Shown: one piece after another, positions 51,588 through 64,000 of the stretch | How positions within the stretch are numbered: position 1 is the stretch's first letter | Layout of the letters: every line of letters starts with the position of its first letter | DNA from: Phytoseiulus persimilis | Lineage: Eukaryota > Arthropoda > Arachnida > Mesostigmata > Phytoseiidae | Length of the DNA: 64,000 bases | Assembly: GCA_037576195.1 (NCBI GenBank) | Contig: CM075101.1 | Coordinates: 34,534,001-34,598,000 of the forward strand | Direction: 5' to 3' | Notes under the pieces: generated by a model | What the model was told of the DNA's origin: nothing | What the model saw: only the letters and a program-made list of their open reading frames with translations | Databases searched by the model: none | Made by a program: the position numbers and the translations under genes

Positions 51588-53552
51588 CTAGTCACGAGTG
51601 TGTTTGACACAAGCTTCTGTCATGGGTTGCCCATGTCTCAGCTGCACAGTTTTCGTTGTGGTCAGAGGGCGAAGTTTCTCCTCCCAGCTGCGATAAGTCC
51701 CCGGCGAGGCTTCACGGAAGCTAATTGACGGATATGAACTCGCAAAGTGAAGTCCAAACATTTGTTCCATCAGCTTTGATTGTAACAAGAGTCATGCATC
51801 ACTCTCGAGCGGTGTAGTTTCTGTTGTCGCGAAGATTCTCCGAGCTGGGTGTCCAGGGATCCGTGTTCGCGTAAGGTCGTAGGACGAAGAGGAGCATTTG
51901 AGCCATTTATCCGCTTCCGAATCCAGGAATATCGTTAACCTCAGAAGACCGCATTCTCGGTGGATGTCGATGAAGATTGCTTGGCTCCCATGTTCGGAGA
52001 GTCTTGTCACATTTCTCCGAATCTTCCAATCGAATCAGTGTAGGTATGTCAGTACCAAATATCGTAAAGCCCCGCACCGAGGGTCCTGATTTGAGCCGCC
52101 GGAGTATCTCTGCCTGTAACAACGAGGTCCAAGGTTGTAAAGTCAATCGACCGGCGCCAGAGCAAGAGGGGCTGCCTCGTAGCAGGACGCCAAAGAGATC
52201 GGACCACCCCTCAGCTAGACACGTTTATGAAATGCTACAACTTTCCTCATTCTGCTATGATGTTGATGCGAAGAATCATTCTCGACTCCGTCAGAACAAC
52301 GCCCGATTTCCCGTGACTTGCCAGCCGGCAGCCGTATGAGCCTCGGTGAGAACGAATGGCGTCTGTGTTGACTCGTCCGAACCCTTTCGTCAGGGAAACT
52401 TGGTCAAATAGGGTCATTCCTCGATACAGCTCGTGATGCTGTTCCGGGCTTGAAGCTCGGGTGTGTTCAGCCGCGAAATCATCGAATGGCGCGGAGGGTG
52501 GATGTCCAGACCCTAACCACTCAAACCAACCACACGGCTAACTACACAAGAGGCAGCGTTCTCATGTGAACCATCACGAGAATCGTCGGAATATAGTTTG
52601 CCATGGGCGTCGATGTGAGCATCACCGAGAAATTCCTTTGGTGGCTCCTCGAGCCGCCAACGAGCGCCGACCGCAAACACCCGCTTGATAAATGAAGACG
52701 AGAACACCTCCTCGGGCCTCGATTTATCAGTCCAAATTAGGTTGACGAGGTTAATTAGAGTCCTGAAAAGTGTCCGCCCAGTCCGAACTCAGCCCCCGAG
52801 ATCTGACGTTTTCTCTTGGCTTTGGGCTCCCAAGAAGCCAGCTCGTAACTCCCAACCGACCGGCTGGCTGTCTAAGGAATAGCGAGAGCGAATCAGAGTG
52901 GGCGACGGTGGAAACGACACGCAGGGCTCTGCGGATGACGACAACAACGGCCGTGAGGTGGATCGCTCCGCGGATCCCGCCGCCCGAAGTTGTCGAGGGT
53001 AGCGTACAACAATTCACCATCATTGACATGATTGAAATTTGTCGAAGTCTCCAAGTACGTGACGTTGCTATGGCTGAGCAAGCCGCGCTCCAAATTGGTG
53101 TCGTAGGCCGAAAATCGAGCCTCCGTGACCAAAATAACTTTGCCGTTCGGTTTGGGGTGAGAGGTCAAGGCATTCTATACCCTTCATCCCGGGGACGACC
53201 GAATCACGCGGACATCTGAAGACAACAGAGACAGCTTACAGTGGCTCTCACCATGATTGAGGCAACTCGACCAAGAGCGGGAAATCCCAACTGCTGGATA
53301 CGCCGGAATATTACTTGACACGGAGCGATACCCCAGCCATCGGCAACGTTGGGGGTCGGGATCACGACGCAAACATCTTGGAAGCCAGAGCGAAACCCAT
53401 CCGAGAAGGAGCGGGGCAGCTGGGCATGCGAAAAGTTGCACACCTCTAGTCGCACCGCTTCCCATAAGGTGATGTGATCGTGCCCGCTCAGGTTTCAGTG
53501 ATTCCGGTAAATAATCCCCATGATATATAGGAACTATAATCATCTCTACCAT
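51588..53552 (-). pseudogene. Possible ionotropic-receptor-like relic (weak)
   Basis: Minus-strand fragments in several frames, in plausible N-to-C order. 53455-53204 contains EVCNFSHAQLP then DVCVVIPTPNVADGW, resembling the end of the first ligand-binding lobe. 53168-52893 contains GKVILVTEARFSAYDTN. 52146-51907 contains PWTSLLQAEILRR, loosely like the channel's third helix and what follows. 51788-51588 is a possible tail. No coherent splice model joins them. The resemblance is by eye only and could be spurious. Confidence 0.18.
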
Positions 53553-56500
53553 GATTGATGGAGCAGCGTTTGGAGGAGAGGCTCAACTGATGGAACGGTA
53601 TGGGAAAAAGCTACATAAGCCCACCTTGCATGAAAGATGTCGGCTCTTTGCCTTGCAGCCTTCCTTTGGCAACGAGTCGGACGACGAGAATGGGTCCGCA
53701 GAGATTCAAAACCCCAACTCTTACAGTACAGCTAACCGTCTCAAACGGAACATCGGGTATCGTAGGAGCACGGCAACTCAGTTTGCGTCGGTTGTTCTCG
53801 AGGAAAATTCATCACGATGGAGATGCGGAATGATCTCTGCGAGATGACAAATCGACTCGATATGAAAAGCGACGTTCTAATGAAAAGCGTCTCGATTCGT
53901 CTGTTCTTGTTCAAGCCGAGTCGCTGTCATGGATTCCTCGGTATTCCTGTCGCATATTCTGTATCGCCGTCAGGAATTTTGGCAACAGTCCGGCTACCCT
54001 CATCCAAGTCGGTTGTGGATTCGGTGAGCTTGCTGAAATCCGCCTTTTCTAGGTACTGATCTCGGGTGGGACTTGCGGTGAGTGTACGGAAACACGCGGA
54101 GAAGCATCGCCTGCGGCGGAAGCAGAAGTTGGGTTTTTTTGTATTCCGAGACGGTGCCAAGATCACGCCATCTCCGACCAACGGAAGTAATGCACCCGTG
54201 TTTGAGCTTCGCTTATAGCTCCATTCTCCGAGGTAGACTCTGACTAGTTGGCTTCCCCACGGCCGAGAGAACAAACGGAGTACAAACGGAATCTCTTGTT
54301 GTTTCGACTTCCTCCGCCGAAATTACTTATTAAAACAACAGCGAAATGTCCCCAGGCTCCTGATATTGGGTTCGGAGGAAACGGTACAACGATAATTCAC
54401 TTAGCTTCTCTGGCTCCCATCCTGTTTTTTTTCTTCTGATGGCGACTTTTTCGGGGCATTGATAACAAGTCATGATAACTACCAGGGACTGGATCTTCGC
54501 TCCTTCTCAAAGATTTTTCTTCAGCACACGGTGGAGCACATTCAATAAATTTCTCCCTCATATGTACCAATGTTGAGCGATAGCTCCGGGCGGGATCTGG
54601 AAGTCCCATTGCTATGTTGTTATGCTGATATCTCCTTTTGATGAACCTTCGCTTCCATGAGCGGTTCTTTCTCAGCCGCAAGAGGGGGACGATTCCTGCT
54701 GAAGTCTGAGCCGTGAGCAATCAATCCGATTCTCTCTGGGTTCGTCTCGTTTTCCCCTCCACGCAACACGAGGAAATCTCTGCTGAGGACATCAGATCAC
54801 CGAGATCCTCTGGAAATCAGTTGCGACGGAAAGAGTTTCAAGTAAGCTTAGATGCTCTATCCGAAGTTTAGCCAGTCATACTACCATAGAACGCATCGGC
54901 TGACTGCGGCTCCAACTGCTCGATCAATTCAGATGGTTTCATCAAATCGAATAGATGCTCTGTCGAGTGGGCGCTGTGAGGAAACTGACAATCACGATGC
55001 GCGTGTCTCCTTTGCAGCGAGTGTTTGCTATAATCCCCTGGAATCAGCTTACCCTGTGGGCCGAACAGCGTTCCTGATAATACAAGAGCTTTCGATGGGA
55101 GTCTTTATTGCACTTGGATGAACCGATGTAATGGACGAGGCCGTCCGAGTCCATAGTCATTCCGAAACTTATCCAGCCGTAACTGTGGTTCGGTCGAGAG
55201 TTTCTTTCCCCGAGAATATTCCATCATCGGAGCTAGGGCTCCGTGATGACTAATTACTCAGGAGCGTAATGCGAATGCTCAAGCACCGAAGGGGGGTTGG
55301 AAGCAAGAGAAGTGTGCACTATAGGAAGAGAAATATGCCTGAACGACCCGAAGCCAATCATATTCGAAAATTCACATCACTATTATATTCCGAAAGCTAC
55401 TCCAGCCTCGAAGATCTGCTCTCCGCAGCAGTACGATGATCGGGAGCATATTTTAAGTCGTATAGTGCATTTTTTTTAGGTCGAGGGATGGTGTCGCTGG
55501 TCTGGTCACGAAGCCTTGACGCAGACCGTATGCAGGCCTTGGCAGATACGGATTCTCGATGACCTCCGCCAGGTAGATTCCTTCGTAGCCAGCGGCACCA
55601 ACATGTACACGTGAAATAATCCAGATCCCATTTGAAGGTTCGTGGGTGTGCTCTCTCCTCGTTGCTTCCCCCGGGTCATTTCAGAGGAGCTTCTGGCGAG
55701 TTAGGTTGGTTATGACAAAATCGCTGACTGATCCATCGTACCTTGATAACAAGAGACCGAAACAGAACGTTACTCTCTGAGGCTCCGAGACAACTGCTCC
55801 GTCATATTACAAGCATATTGTCTTGTAACCTACATGCATTTGCCTCTCAGAGTTCCAATGAATCCGTCGGACTCTCTAAATATTTCCCCAAAATTCTTTG
55901 GGGATCTGTGTTACGAGTAGTTGCGAATATGAACGTTGTCAGACTCCTAGAAGAACGGAAAAAAGCGCTCCAAAGCAACTGCTCGTCGAATTCGAATCCG
56001 CCGTAATATGCGGAACCGTGCTCTGACTTCCGAAATATGCTTTCCACACTCAAATTCTTCAGAATATGGAGTCAAGACCGTTATATGCATTTGGCTCGAA
56101 CGGTCGCTACCAATGGCCCTTCTACCGATCCAGGGATCTTACTTGAAATATGGAGATTCGAATGAGCACGAGCAAGATCGTAGGAGTCTGTCAATAATCG
56201 ATGCACGCAACGTAATTCAACCCAAGGAGCGCCGAGAACTATCCGAGACGGGTTCGGAATGTCAGTCTCGGAGCTTTACCGATCCGGGAGGATCTGGATT
56301 CTCATGGATACTAACTCGTGAACGCTTCGCTACATTGAATGAGGTGCTTTCACGGCACCAGAAGTTGGTAGATCCGTTCACGAGTGTCTCTGATTGTGGG
56401 AAACGGAGATCCATATGAGCCGTTTCCGCTCCCCCTCATCTCCATCACGGAGAATGCTCCTTGAAATGAACGCGCCCATCGGGAAAGGTGGTTAGAGCTA

Positions 56501-56590
56501 CAAAATCTCTGAGTGCGATTGCCAGCAGCTCGGGTCAGGCCAGGCGAGAGCGTTTTCCTGACGATTTTCAGGAGAGAATGGATTTCCAGT
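53553..56590. other. Intergenic stretch, no supportable gene
   Basis: Nothing recognisable on either strand. Frames at 53927-54274 (-) and 56008-56418 (+) lack family motifs. Confidence 0.45.
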
Positions 56591-57064
56591 TCACTGAGGA
56601 GAATAAAATTGATGAAGTAAAATTGATCTCTCCGACACATCCGATTTCGATGATTTTCCCAAGTTCAACTTCGGTTCAGAACTGAGTGATCCCAAGAATC
56701 TGGCTGCGATATCAGCATCGTGACCTTCAGGGTCGATTCCGGAAGGGGTACATGTCACACAATGTGATGTGTCTGGCCCGACTCGAATTTGTCTCATCGT
56801 GACGACTCTCTTCTTCAAAAACTGATCCGATTGTGGTGGAAGAGGTTGAAGGATGGACTTGATCATCCCAAGCCTTCCTGAAAAATACGAACGGTTTCCC
56901 GCTGAGCTTGCTCGCCCCTGAAATGAAAGTGTCATCCACGGATCAGGAAACGGGCTCCCACACCCTGAAGAAGAACGAGCTCCTCGGATTCCGCCGAGGT
57001 GGAGAAGCAATCGTTCGGGTTTGCCCACGCTTCCGGCGTGTGACGAAGGAAACTGTGACCACAA
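56591..57064 (-). other. 157-codon coding-like frame, possible receptor ligand-binding fragment (weak)
   Basis: An open minus frame whose second half reads RQIRVGPDTSHCVTC, then GIDPEGHDADIAARFLGSL, then SDVSERSILLHQFYSP. The G-x-D-x-D-I-x2-R-F-L pattern is like the start of an ionotropic-receptor ligand-binding lobe, and S-E-R-S-x-L-L is like the later motif of the same lobe, though the space between them is too short. There is no signal peptide or membrane helix. It may be chance. Confidence 0.18.
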
Positions 57065-58433
57065 AGGGTGCCTCCCCGTACTAGGGCCACGGCTATGAAT
57101 AAATTTACATGATGGGGGTCGTCGCCTCGGGCGCGAACGCTGAGGAAATTCAGTTAGCTACAATGAGAGTCGGTTTGTGTACATCGGCGCGCACCAACCA
57201 GCTCATTCCTAATCTCCAACGACTGGTCAAATGTTGTCGACCACCTCAAGACACGGCCCGATCCCAGTTTGACCCAACCCACCCGGTCGCCTAACGTGCT
57301 CACACGGTGAAACGCCCGCTCGGGAGCACTGAACCAGAGCCGCAATCAGGAAGCTCTCCGAGGCTCGGCTGTTCGCAGATGCGTGACCGCGCATTCTGTC
57401 CGCAAACAGAACAGGTGCCATCTGTAGTCTCTCCGGGACAATGCGAAGGCTATTGCATGCTCCGATGTGAAAAGCGTGGTCTCCTCCACGCCGCCGCTCC
57501 CTAGTTTACCAACTCGGGCCGGCTGGACATCGACAAGAATATTTCCGTCCGCACATACTCTAGTTCCAGTTGAATAACAAAGCTTTCTACGCGGATGCTT
57601 CCCGATCTGGAGAGAGGGCAGGGGTCAGGACTTGAGCATTGCCGAGTCTGAATGAAGGACCGAAATCCATTCCAAAACAAAACAGGAAGAGAAGCTCTGC
57701 GGGAGAGCTGCAGGCTCAGAACAACGACCCCCGTAGGTCTCGGTTTTGCTCTAAATGTTGATAGTTATTGAGCTTTCGTCTTCTTTCCGCAACCCTCCCG
57801 CATTTTTTCGACCTCTACCGTATTCCTCTGTTTCGAGCAAGAAATTACCGTCATTGTGCTCCTTTCTCATGTTGGTATTCTCCCGCCACGCGGTCGCTCC
57901 CTCGGCTGCTTTGGGTTAGAGCACTGACGAGCGCCCCCATTTGTTACGTCCCGGGGTGACGTCCGGGGTCTCGAGAGAGGTCCAAGTGAGCTCTGTCCAT
58001 TCAACCGGCCCCGAGTTTACTCTGCTTCTCGAGGCGAGAGCTGCAATAGATACATTACAAGTTCGCGCGCCCAGAACCCACTAGATAGCTTCAACGATCG
58101 TCCCATCAACTCAACTTCGATTGAAAACTCTGTGAAGTCCGACGACGAAATTCCCTTTGTGATTCGCTCTCTTGATCTCACCCTGCATCCCGAACGGGGG
58201 GAAGTGTTCCCGCTCCCGAGTGATAGAACCGGAACACATTCGAACTGACAGTGAGTGTCTCTCGCTCAGGTTTTTGAAATTTTCCACTTGACGTGACGTC
58301 TGTCTCAACAAGAAGGCTTCAAAGCGAGCCGAGATATCTCAATCCAATCATTTTGTTCACGGAGGAACGAGTTCTTTGAAACTGAAGCCGCAGGCCTCGT
58401 TAGGGTTAAGCGAAGCCAAGGCGAGAAATCTCA

Positions 58434-61073
58434 TTAAAACTGTGTGTTCATTAATTCCGTCGCGAAGGTTGCTCGAAGACGTCGCATGTGGTACGGAGGG
58501 AATCCGCCAGAGAGATCGTCCCTGTTGTCAGGGACTTTCAGAATAAGACCCATAGGATTGTTCCGTATTCCTGCGCGAAAGGCATTCACGCGACTGCTGT
58601 CCAGCTGCTCCGAAATGCAGTTTCCATTGGTTGCTCTTGAGTACCGCCTGAAATTGCGCCTCCCAAAGCGAACTCGTACCCGAGTACGGAACCTGGAACA
58701 TTCCTCCGAATAGCGAATGACGACCGGCTGTGTTCGGGGCATCGAAGTTGGGGTCACGCGTACACTGTACGGGGGCCTCTGAGCAAGGTCGAACGCCTAT
58801 TTGATACTTTGGACGGGTTTCACAGAGCTGAAACGCGAGGGTTTGCTGCAAGAACAAATTGATCCTGGAAAGCATAACGCGCTCCACTCTCCAACCCCTC
58901 CAGGTGCCCTGGGTGGCGTTTCATATCGACAAATATCCGCATCAAACGGCCGGGTGGCTGCTTCGGGAACAGCGGCGTCGGCAGCTCATGCGCCGTGCAG
59001 ACGAATGCCAGCCACAGACGAGGCATAATACGATTAAAAGTCAGTGAGCAAACAAAGAGAGGTTTGCCCTCGAGGCTCAATGGAGGCCTTCGGTTCGTTC
59101 TTCTGTCCAACCTTTCTCGAGCCGCCCCACTAGTTCTTTCTTGATTTGCCGTCGCGCTTTTTGATGGCTAATCTCCATCCATCATGTGGAGACGTTGGAC
59201 CGAATTCTCGTACTGAGAGACGTTTTTACAGCTCCACGAGGATTGGGGAAAATTGAGCAGCGAACGGGAAAGTCGGTTCTCCGCATGGGAGGCATCGGAA
59301 TATCTGAAGAGGAGTCTGAAAAATCGCGAGGTGCGCCAAAAAAAGCGACCGAATCGTTCCACTCGCATCTTGACTTGTGCTGAGACTCAATTCCTGCTGT
59401 AAAGTCTCCGATGTCCCTCGCAGCCCTCGCGGGAGACCTTATCCTTAGAGATTCAGTTCTGCGATTCGCACAGTCACAGGTGTTCTCTTGTTGCTGCGGA
59501 TGGATCGGCTCCAAGAAACTGCTCGTATATCTGACGTTAGCATTCGGCCACTTCCTCCAGGCGATGCGCAACAGTTCCTCTGGGGGGTCGAGATCTACGT
59601 TGATTCTATCTGTCGACAGAAGGTGGTCACAATCGCATCCAAGTAACCACTCTGTGTACCACGCGTCTGCGTTTATGTGCTCGTTCCCAACATAACTTAG
59701 CGGATTCCATTGTTTGTACGTCTCCGTCACAAGAAGAATCAGTGTTCTGCTCACGAAGACCGCCAGCTCGCTGCTCCGCTTGTGTGGTGGATGATGGCCA
59801 TCGAGGTCCGTCACAGAAACTCCGTGGTCAATGACTGACCATCGTCCGCTAACGGACCAACTCACTCCCTTGTTCGTTGGCTCTGACCAGACAAGGCTGC
59901 TCGTTATGTTGTCAAGGCCATAACGAGGAGCCCAACGAGCAGCCTGGCGACCGGTCCGACATCCAAGAAGCTGGCGAGCCAATCAGTAAAGATGCCTCAG
60001 CGGAATCAAAGTTGACTCTGGCTTTGGATGCGGTGTATATGACTATAGAGGTCTTCTGTGACGTATCACGGTAATAATCATCGGCTTATTCATAGTATCC
60101 GCTCTGGGCTAATGCCCCGACACGCGGCCATTGAGCCCAGATGAATGCTTCTGCTGAAAAGGCTCGCCGGAACGCCAGTGGCTTTCACGGGTGTCTTCTG
60201 CAATCTAGTTGCCTTTGACGGGATACTGAGTCATCAACAAGGGCTTCTCTGTTGCTCGAGATGACGCATTCGCTCAATTCCGTGCACGAGTGTGTTCCCA
60301 GCGGCAGACGATTGAGACGTCAGACACCGGAGACGACTTTCGATTGGAGTTGTTGGTATGAAAGCGTGACCACCGCGTGCACTTTTCGTGAAGTTACGTT
60401 CCAATTCCATCTCGATCACGTGTACTCTATAATCCAAGAGCAAGTTTCGGCAACCATCCGCTCCATCGAACCCTCCTACCCGAAGGCGAAAGTCTTCATA
60501 TCTTGCTGCTGCTACCAGAGCAGTCGCCGTCTGTGTGAGTTGGGCTTGAAATCTGCGCCCATAACTTCGCTGAATAGAATTCGCCCGGGCCCCTCGCGCT
60601 TTCCCGGCTCCCCATGCGGTCAGATGCGAATAAATGACGAAGGAGGGCACAAAATCGATTACCATACTTGTGGAGCGCTCGGCACAGAAGCGGCTGATGT
60701 TAACGGGATCGTCTCCCGCGAAACTCCCCTTCCGGCCGATATCTTTTGCGGCCTGGTGGGGGACGTGTTGAGAGAAAAATCAATGTCAAGACGTTATCAA
60801 TCCGATAGTCCTGGCTTCAGAACGTCCATTCGCCATCTTAGTTATCTCGCAGCAGGCCAACGAGTAACGGGAATCTCTGAAGAGACTCCACTTTGCGGAA
60901 AGGATTGCGACCAGATCCCTTGCTTCAAGTGGCATACCCAGGGGGCCATGCCCCCCCCCCTCACCTCTAAACTCTGATTGTCGGAAGGGTCTATTGAATT
61001 CGGCTCCGATGGACGAGAATGTTCCGCAAAGATTCAGTGTTATCAGAAAAATCTTCACAAGTTCGAAAACCAT
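58434..61073 (-). pseudogene. Possible ionotropic-receptor-like gene or relic (best of the set)
   Basis: Four to five minus frames follow one another. 61073-60786 begins with a signal-peptide-like stretch (MVFELVKIFLITLNLCGTFS). 60665-60234 is a soluble region. 59982-59182 is an unusually long 266-codon frame with RWSVIDHGVSVTD (residues 47-59), a hydrophobic segment LAVFVSRTLILLV (73-85) and YTSSFLEP (152-159). The order and spacing resemble lobe 1, membrane helix 1 and the end of helix 3 of ionotropic receptors. 59110-58820 then has GLESGARYAFQDQFVL, like lobe 2. The helix-3 region is not hydrophobic and frames change, so a live gene would need introns I cannot place. The resemblance is by eye. 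Confidence 0.28.
60926..60961 (+). mobile_element. Possible DNA-transposon terminus (CAAGTGGCATACCCAGGGGG)
   Basis: This resembles the frequent CAGTGGCGTACCCAGGGGG style of arthropod hAT-like and MITE ends, followed here by a 10-C run (60951-60960). No opposite end was found. It overlaps the possible receptor-like region. Confidence 0.3.
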
Positions 61074-64000
61074 GTTGATCGCGTCATGAAGAGCTCGCGA
61101 CTATTAGCATCACATCCTTGGCTCCTACGAAAAAGGAAGCTGGGTACGGCCCTGCTTGCTTACCGAGTTGACACTCCCATCAACATTATCTTTCATCCTC
61201 CCTCGAAGCAGTCCCGGACCGAGCGATTTCAGCGCAAATAGGCAGAATAAGTCCTGACCGATATTTTATACCAAACAGGCTAGATAGAAGCAGGAGAAGC
61301 TCGTTTGATCTCTTCAGGAAATAGCGTTGCGTAGTGCCTGGAAGACGGGACTGAAGCGAGTACGCAACGAAGGGACGCGAAAGAGGCGGAACGAGAATCG
61401 CTGTTCCGTGGGTTACCGGGAAAGACCTGAGTTCCCCGCAGGAACATTCACGACCTGGCCCCAAATATCAGGAAATTGCAGTCCCGGCTCCTTACCGCAC
61501 AACATACCGCTCTATGCAGGCTCTGTCGATTCTTTCATTGGGTATAACAAATCAAGTGAAGGCTCGAGACGCTTTCCTGCAATGAGAACGGTGGCATCGA
61601 TGCGTTAGACGTGATGAGGTTCTAATCCTCGTCTCCATTTCAAAACTCGCGCGATCGCGAAACGGACAGTTTCGGAAATACTTGTGATCGACCACAATAA
61701 GGATCAGAATGAGATCTCAGCTATCCCATGTGAGGAGGATCCGGAAATGAAGTACTTGTCTTATCATGAACACCTCTACTGAGGAATGGCCTCTAACTTC
61801 GAAACGTAGATCCTGCGATACGAAATATTCTAGCGATTCCTCGCAGCATTATTCTGTCGGAGTGGGGCTCGGCGGAATTCGAAGCTGTTGAAGTTGGATT
61901 GATCAGTTCTTGAACACAAGTGATTCGCCTCTCATTCGTCAAGTTCTGCCGGTGAAGCTCCGGAAGCCAGGTGAAGCTCCTCCCCAGACAAAAATATGGT
62001 ATGGGGATTTGCGAGGCGATAGGGAGTGTTACTGAAGCAATACCGAAAGGTGATCCCGGGACACTTCTGAGGGCTGGCTGAGAGGTTTAGCCGGAAAACA
62101 AAGACTAAAATATGGCTCGAGGAAATCAATATAAAATAGGGAGAGCTCGCAGCCCCGAAAGAATTTACGCAGCTGCTGCAGCGCTGCGAGGACTTCTCAA
62201 TGTGACGCACACGTCCGATCACCGGATCGCGGGTTCGTTTCCGTCTGTCTCGACCAACGCACACACAAAGACAAGCAATGGATTGTATCGAATTATGTTA
62301 CCGATATGTACATATCGGAGGCCTTATGCGGCGGCAGAGGCTTTGAAAACTCACATAGAGCCGTGAACGCTTGTTTGCCCGGGTCAAAGCCTCAGAGTAG
62401 TAGCAGTAACGTGAGAACGGGAATAGAAACCCGAGTCTCGTATGAGAGCCCCCGTTCAGCGCAAAGAATGATTCGTCGAGTATTCACGAACTTCTCTCCT
62501 GCACGGCTCTGCATTGTCGCAACCACAGGTGGCCACTACATATGATTGAATTAGACAGCAGGGTTCAATAGTGAACGATGCGAGTTCCATGGTCCATTCC
62601 ATGATGAACGGGTTCAGTTCATGATCAAGCGTACATATGTGCAAGCCGCATGCTCTCGGACGACGACGGTGAACGGAAATGAAGTATTGCGGTTGCAACC
62701 GTGAAGCCGCGCAGAGCTCCCGATATCGTGTATTTTATTGTAGAGGATTTTCATTTCGTAGGTCCTCGGTGGAGGAGACTCATACAGGATGTGCAAACGA
62801 GGGAACCGTCACGACCGGGTCTCGAAAAGCAAAGAAGCTATACCCGTTGCCTTGGAATCCAGATCTCGCAGTATTCCGAGCAGTGCACAGATGGCCCCGA
62901 CGTGCGGGTTGAAGAGGAGCTCTCAACTGACAAACGCAACTATTCAGATCGACGTCAGATTTGGATTTATTCTCTCCCCGTCGCAGGTGTACTCTCCCCT
63001 GACTGCAAGGGACGGTGACTCCGACGCGGATGGCAAGTTCCTCTCGACCTGGGCCTCATTTCACCGTATCCGGCCATGATGAATCCTTTCAGGCAGCCGG
63101 TCAACGGAATGCTCGTTCCACTCTTCTGGCGGGGGATTCACACTCACGGATCATTCCCACTCTAGTCGGAATGAAGTCCGAGTGGCTCATGCTCCGTTCG
63201 ACAACAGTATGATTGTGTCCAGAGCTACGACGCCTCCGTGATGTCTAACGGGAGCAGTGGAGGGGTTTAAGGTTTCGGGGACACTGCAGAACAGAAACCA
63301 TAACCGTCGAATCGGGGACAACGTATACGAGCATATTGCCGTGGCGGGAATCAGAGCAGCTCCCGCGAGAAGAGGGGAATGTATAGCCTCCAACCTCGGG
63401 AAGTCAGGGAGGCGCAACACTCATCATGATTTCATCTGGAAGACCGATGAATTTCAGCTGTTGTCTCGTTTTTATCCAAAGGCGGGCAGCCGAATGTAAT
63501 AAAGTTTCTCCTCCGTGGACGGCGGAGACGAGTTAATGATCCGGCAAATCGATGATTGACAACCACCCATGTTGAGGCTGCATCCGCCATGGGGAGAGCA
63601 CTTCAAACTCAACGTGCCTCGACGGCCCTCTATCCTCATCATATATTCCTCCTCTAGGAGCTTTGGCTGTGAATTTCACTGAAGCATATTGTGCGTACTT
63701 TTTTAGGCGCAGGAACCTGAAAAATCCCTAAATAGTTCGAGCCCGATACGAATGCCCGGAAAATCGATACGATAACGATTCTTCTGAGATCACGATCTTG
63801 ACGGCATTGCTCGTCTGTAGTGCAACAGATTCCTGGGAAGAAACGTCACTGAGTTCGTGACCGGATCTATATTTCTCCGCTTTCCGGCTGAGGTGTCGAT
63901 TTCGCTCAAGTGATTCGATCCGAACACCCTTTTATTGGGCCCCATGCATACATTCCTTCCGCCGCACAATCTCGGGGACGAATCTCGGCTTGTGTCTGAG
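61074..64000. other. Intergenic stretch to window edge, no supportable gene
   Basis: Frames at 62701-63018 (+) and 63420-63187 (-) are mildly protein-like without a family. No RNA gene or repeat is recognised. Any gene here would continue beyond the window. Confidence 0.4.

Noticed and set aside
1..64000. CRISPR arrays, prokaryotic operons, rRNA or snRNA genes
   Set aside because: No regularly spaced repeats, Shine-Dalgarno-led gene strings or RNA-gene signatures were seen. The spliced genes show the DNA is eukaryotic.

Overview
The window is eukaryotic nuclear DNA, probably from an arthropod. The evidence is conserved animal genes with GT-AG introns, AATAAA poly(A) signals, a decayed hAT/ZBED-type DNA transposon and roughly 50 % GC. 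Short introns (about 95-235 bp) around very long exons in the first gene, plus the TE types, would fit a mite or other arachnid such as a mesostigmatid. That placement is inference, not shown by the sequence.

The left quarter holds the only two certain genes, arranged tail to tail. NUP205 (+, 49-6888, ten exons) encodes a complete 1,890-residue inner-ring nuclear pore scaffold protein. MTPN/myotrophin (-, 15428-8049, four exons) encodes a complete 129-residue ankyrin protein that inhibits actin capping protein. Their poly(A) signals lie about 320 bp apart. MTPN has three long introns, and the first uses a GC-AG splice pair. The two genes share no pathway; they are only neighbours.

From about 15.6 kb to the right edge I find no gene I can name with confidence. 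What can be shown there is mostly mobile DNA. There is a 227-bp MITE-like element (31433-31659) with 14-bp terminal inverted repeats. There is a hAT element (32445-35076) with recognisable ends, decayed 8-bp target duplications and a broken ZBED5/SCAND3-like transposase. There are two possible TE termini (22342, 60926), an inverted pair of about 100-bp repeats at 22.9-23.4 kb, and a (CT)19 microsatellite.

Between these lie coding-like stretches. They include a two-exon gene start at 27.6-27.9 kb (-), a terminal exon at 42.9-43.2 kb (-), two inverted related coding fragments at 41.5 and 42.2 kb, and several minus-strand segments at 35-36.4, 51.6-53.6, 56.6-57.1 and 58.4-61.1 kb. By eye these last segments resemble pieces of ionotropic (glutamate-receptor-like) chemoreceptors. 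They may be a decayed or unannotated receptor array. This is the most speculative and most interesting reading of the window, and it needs a profile search to confirm or reject it.
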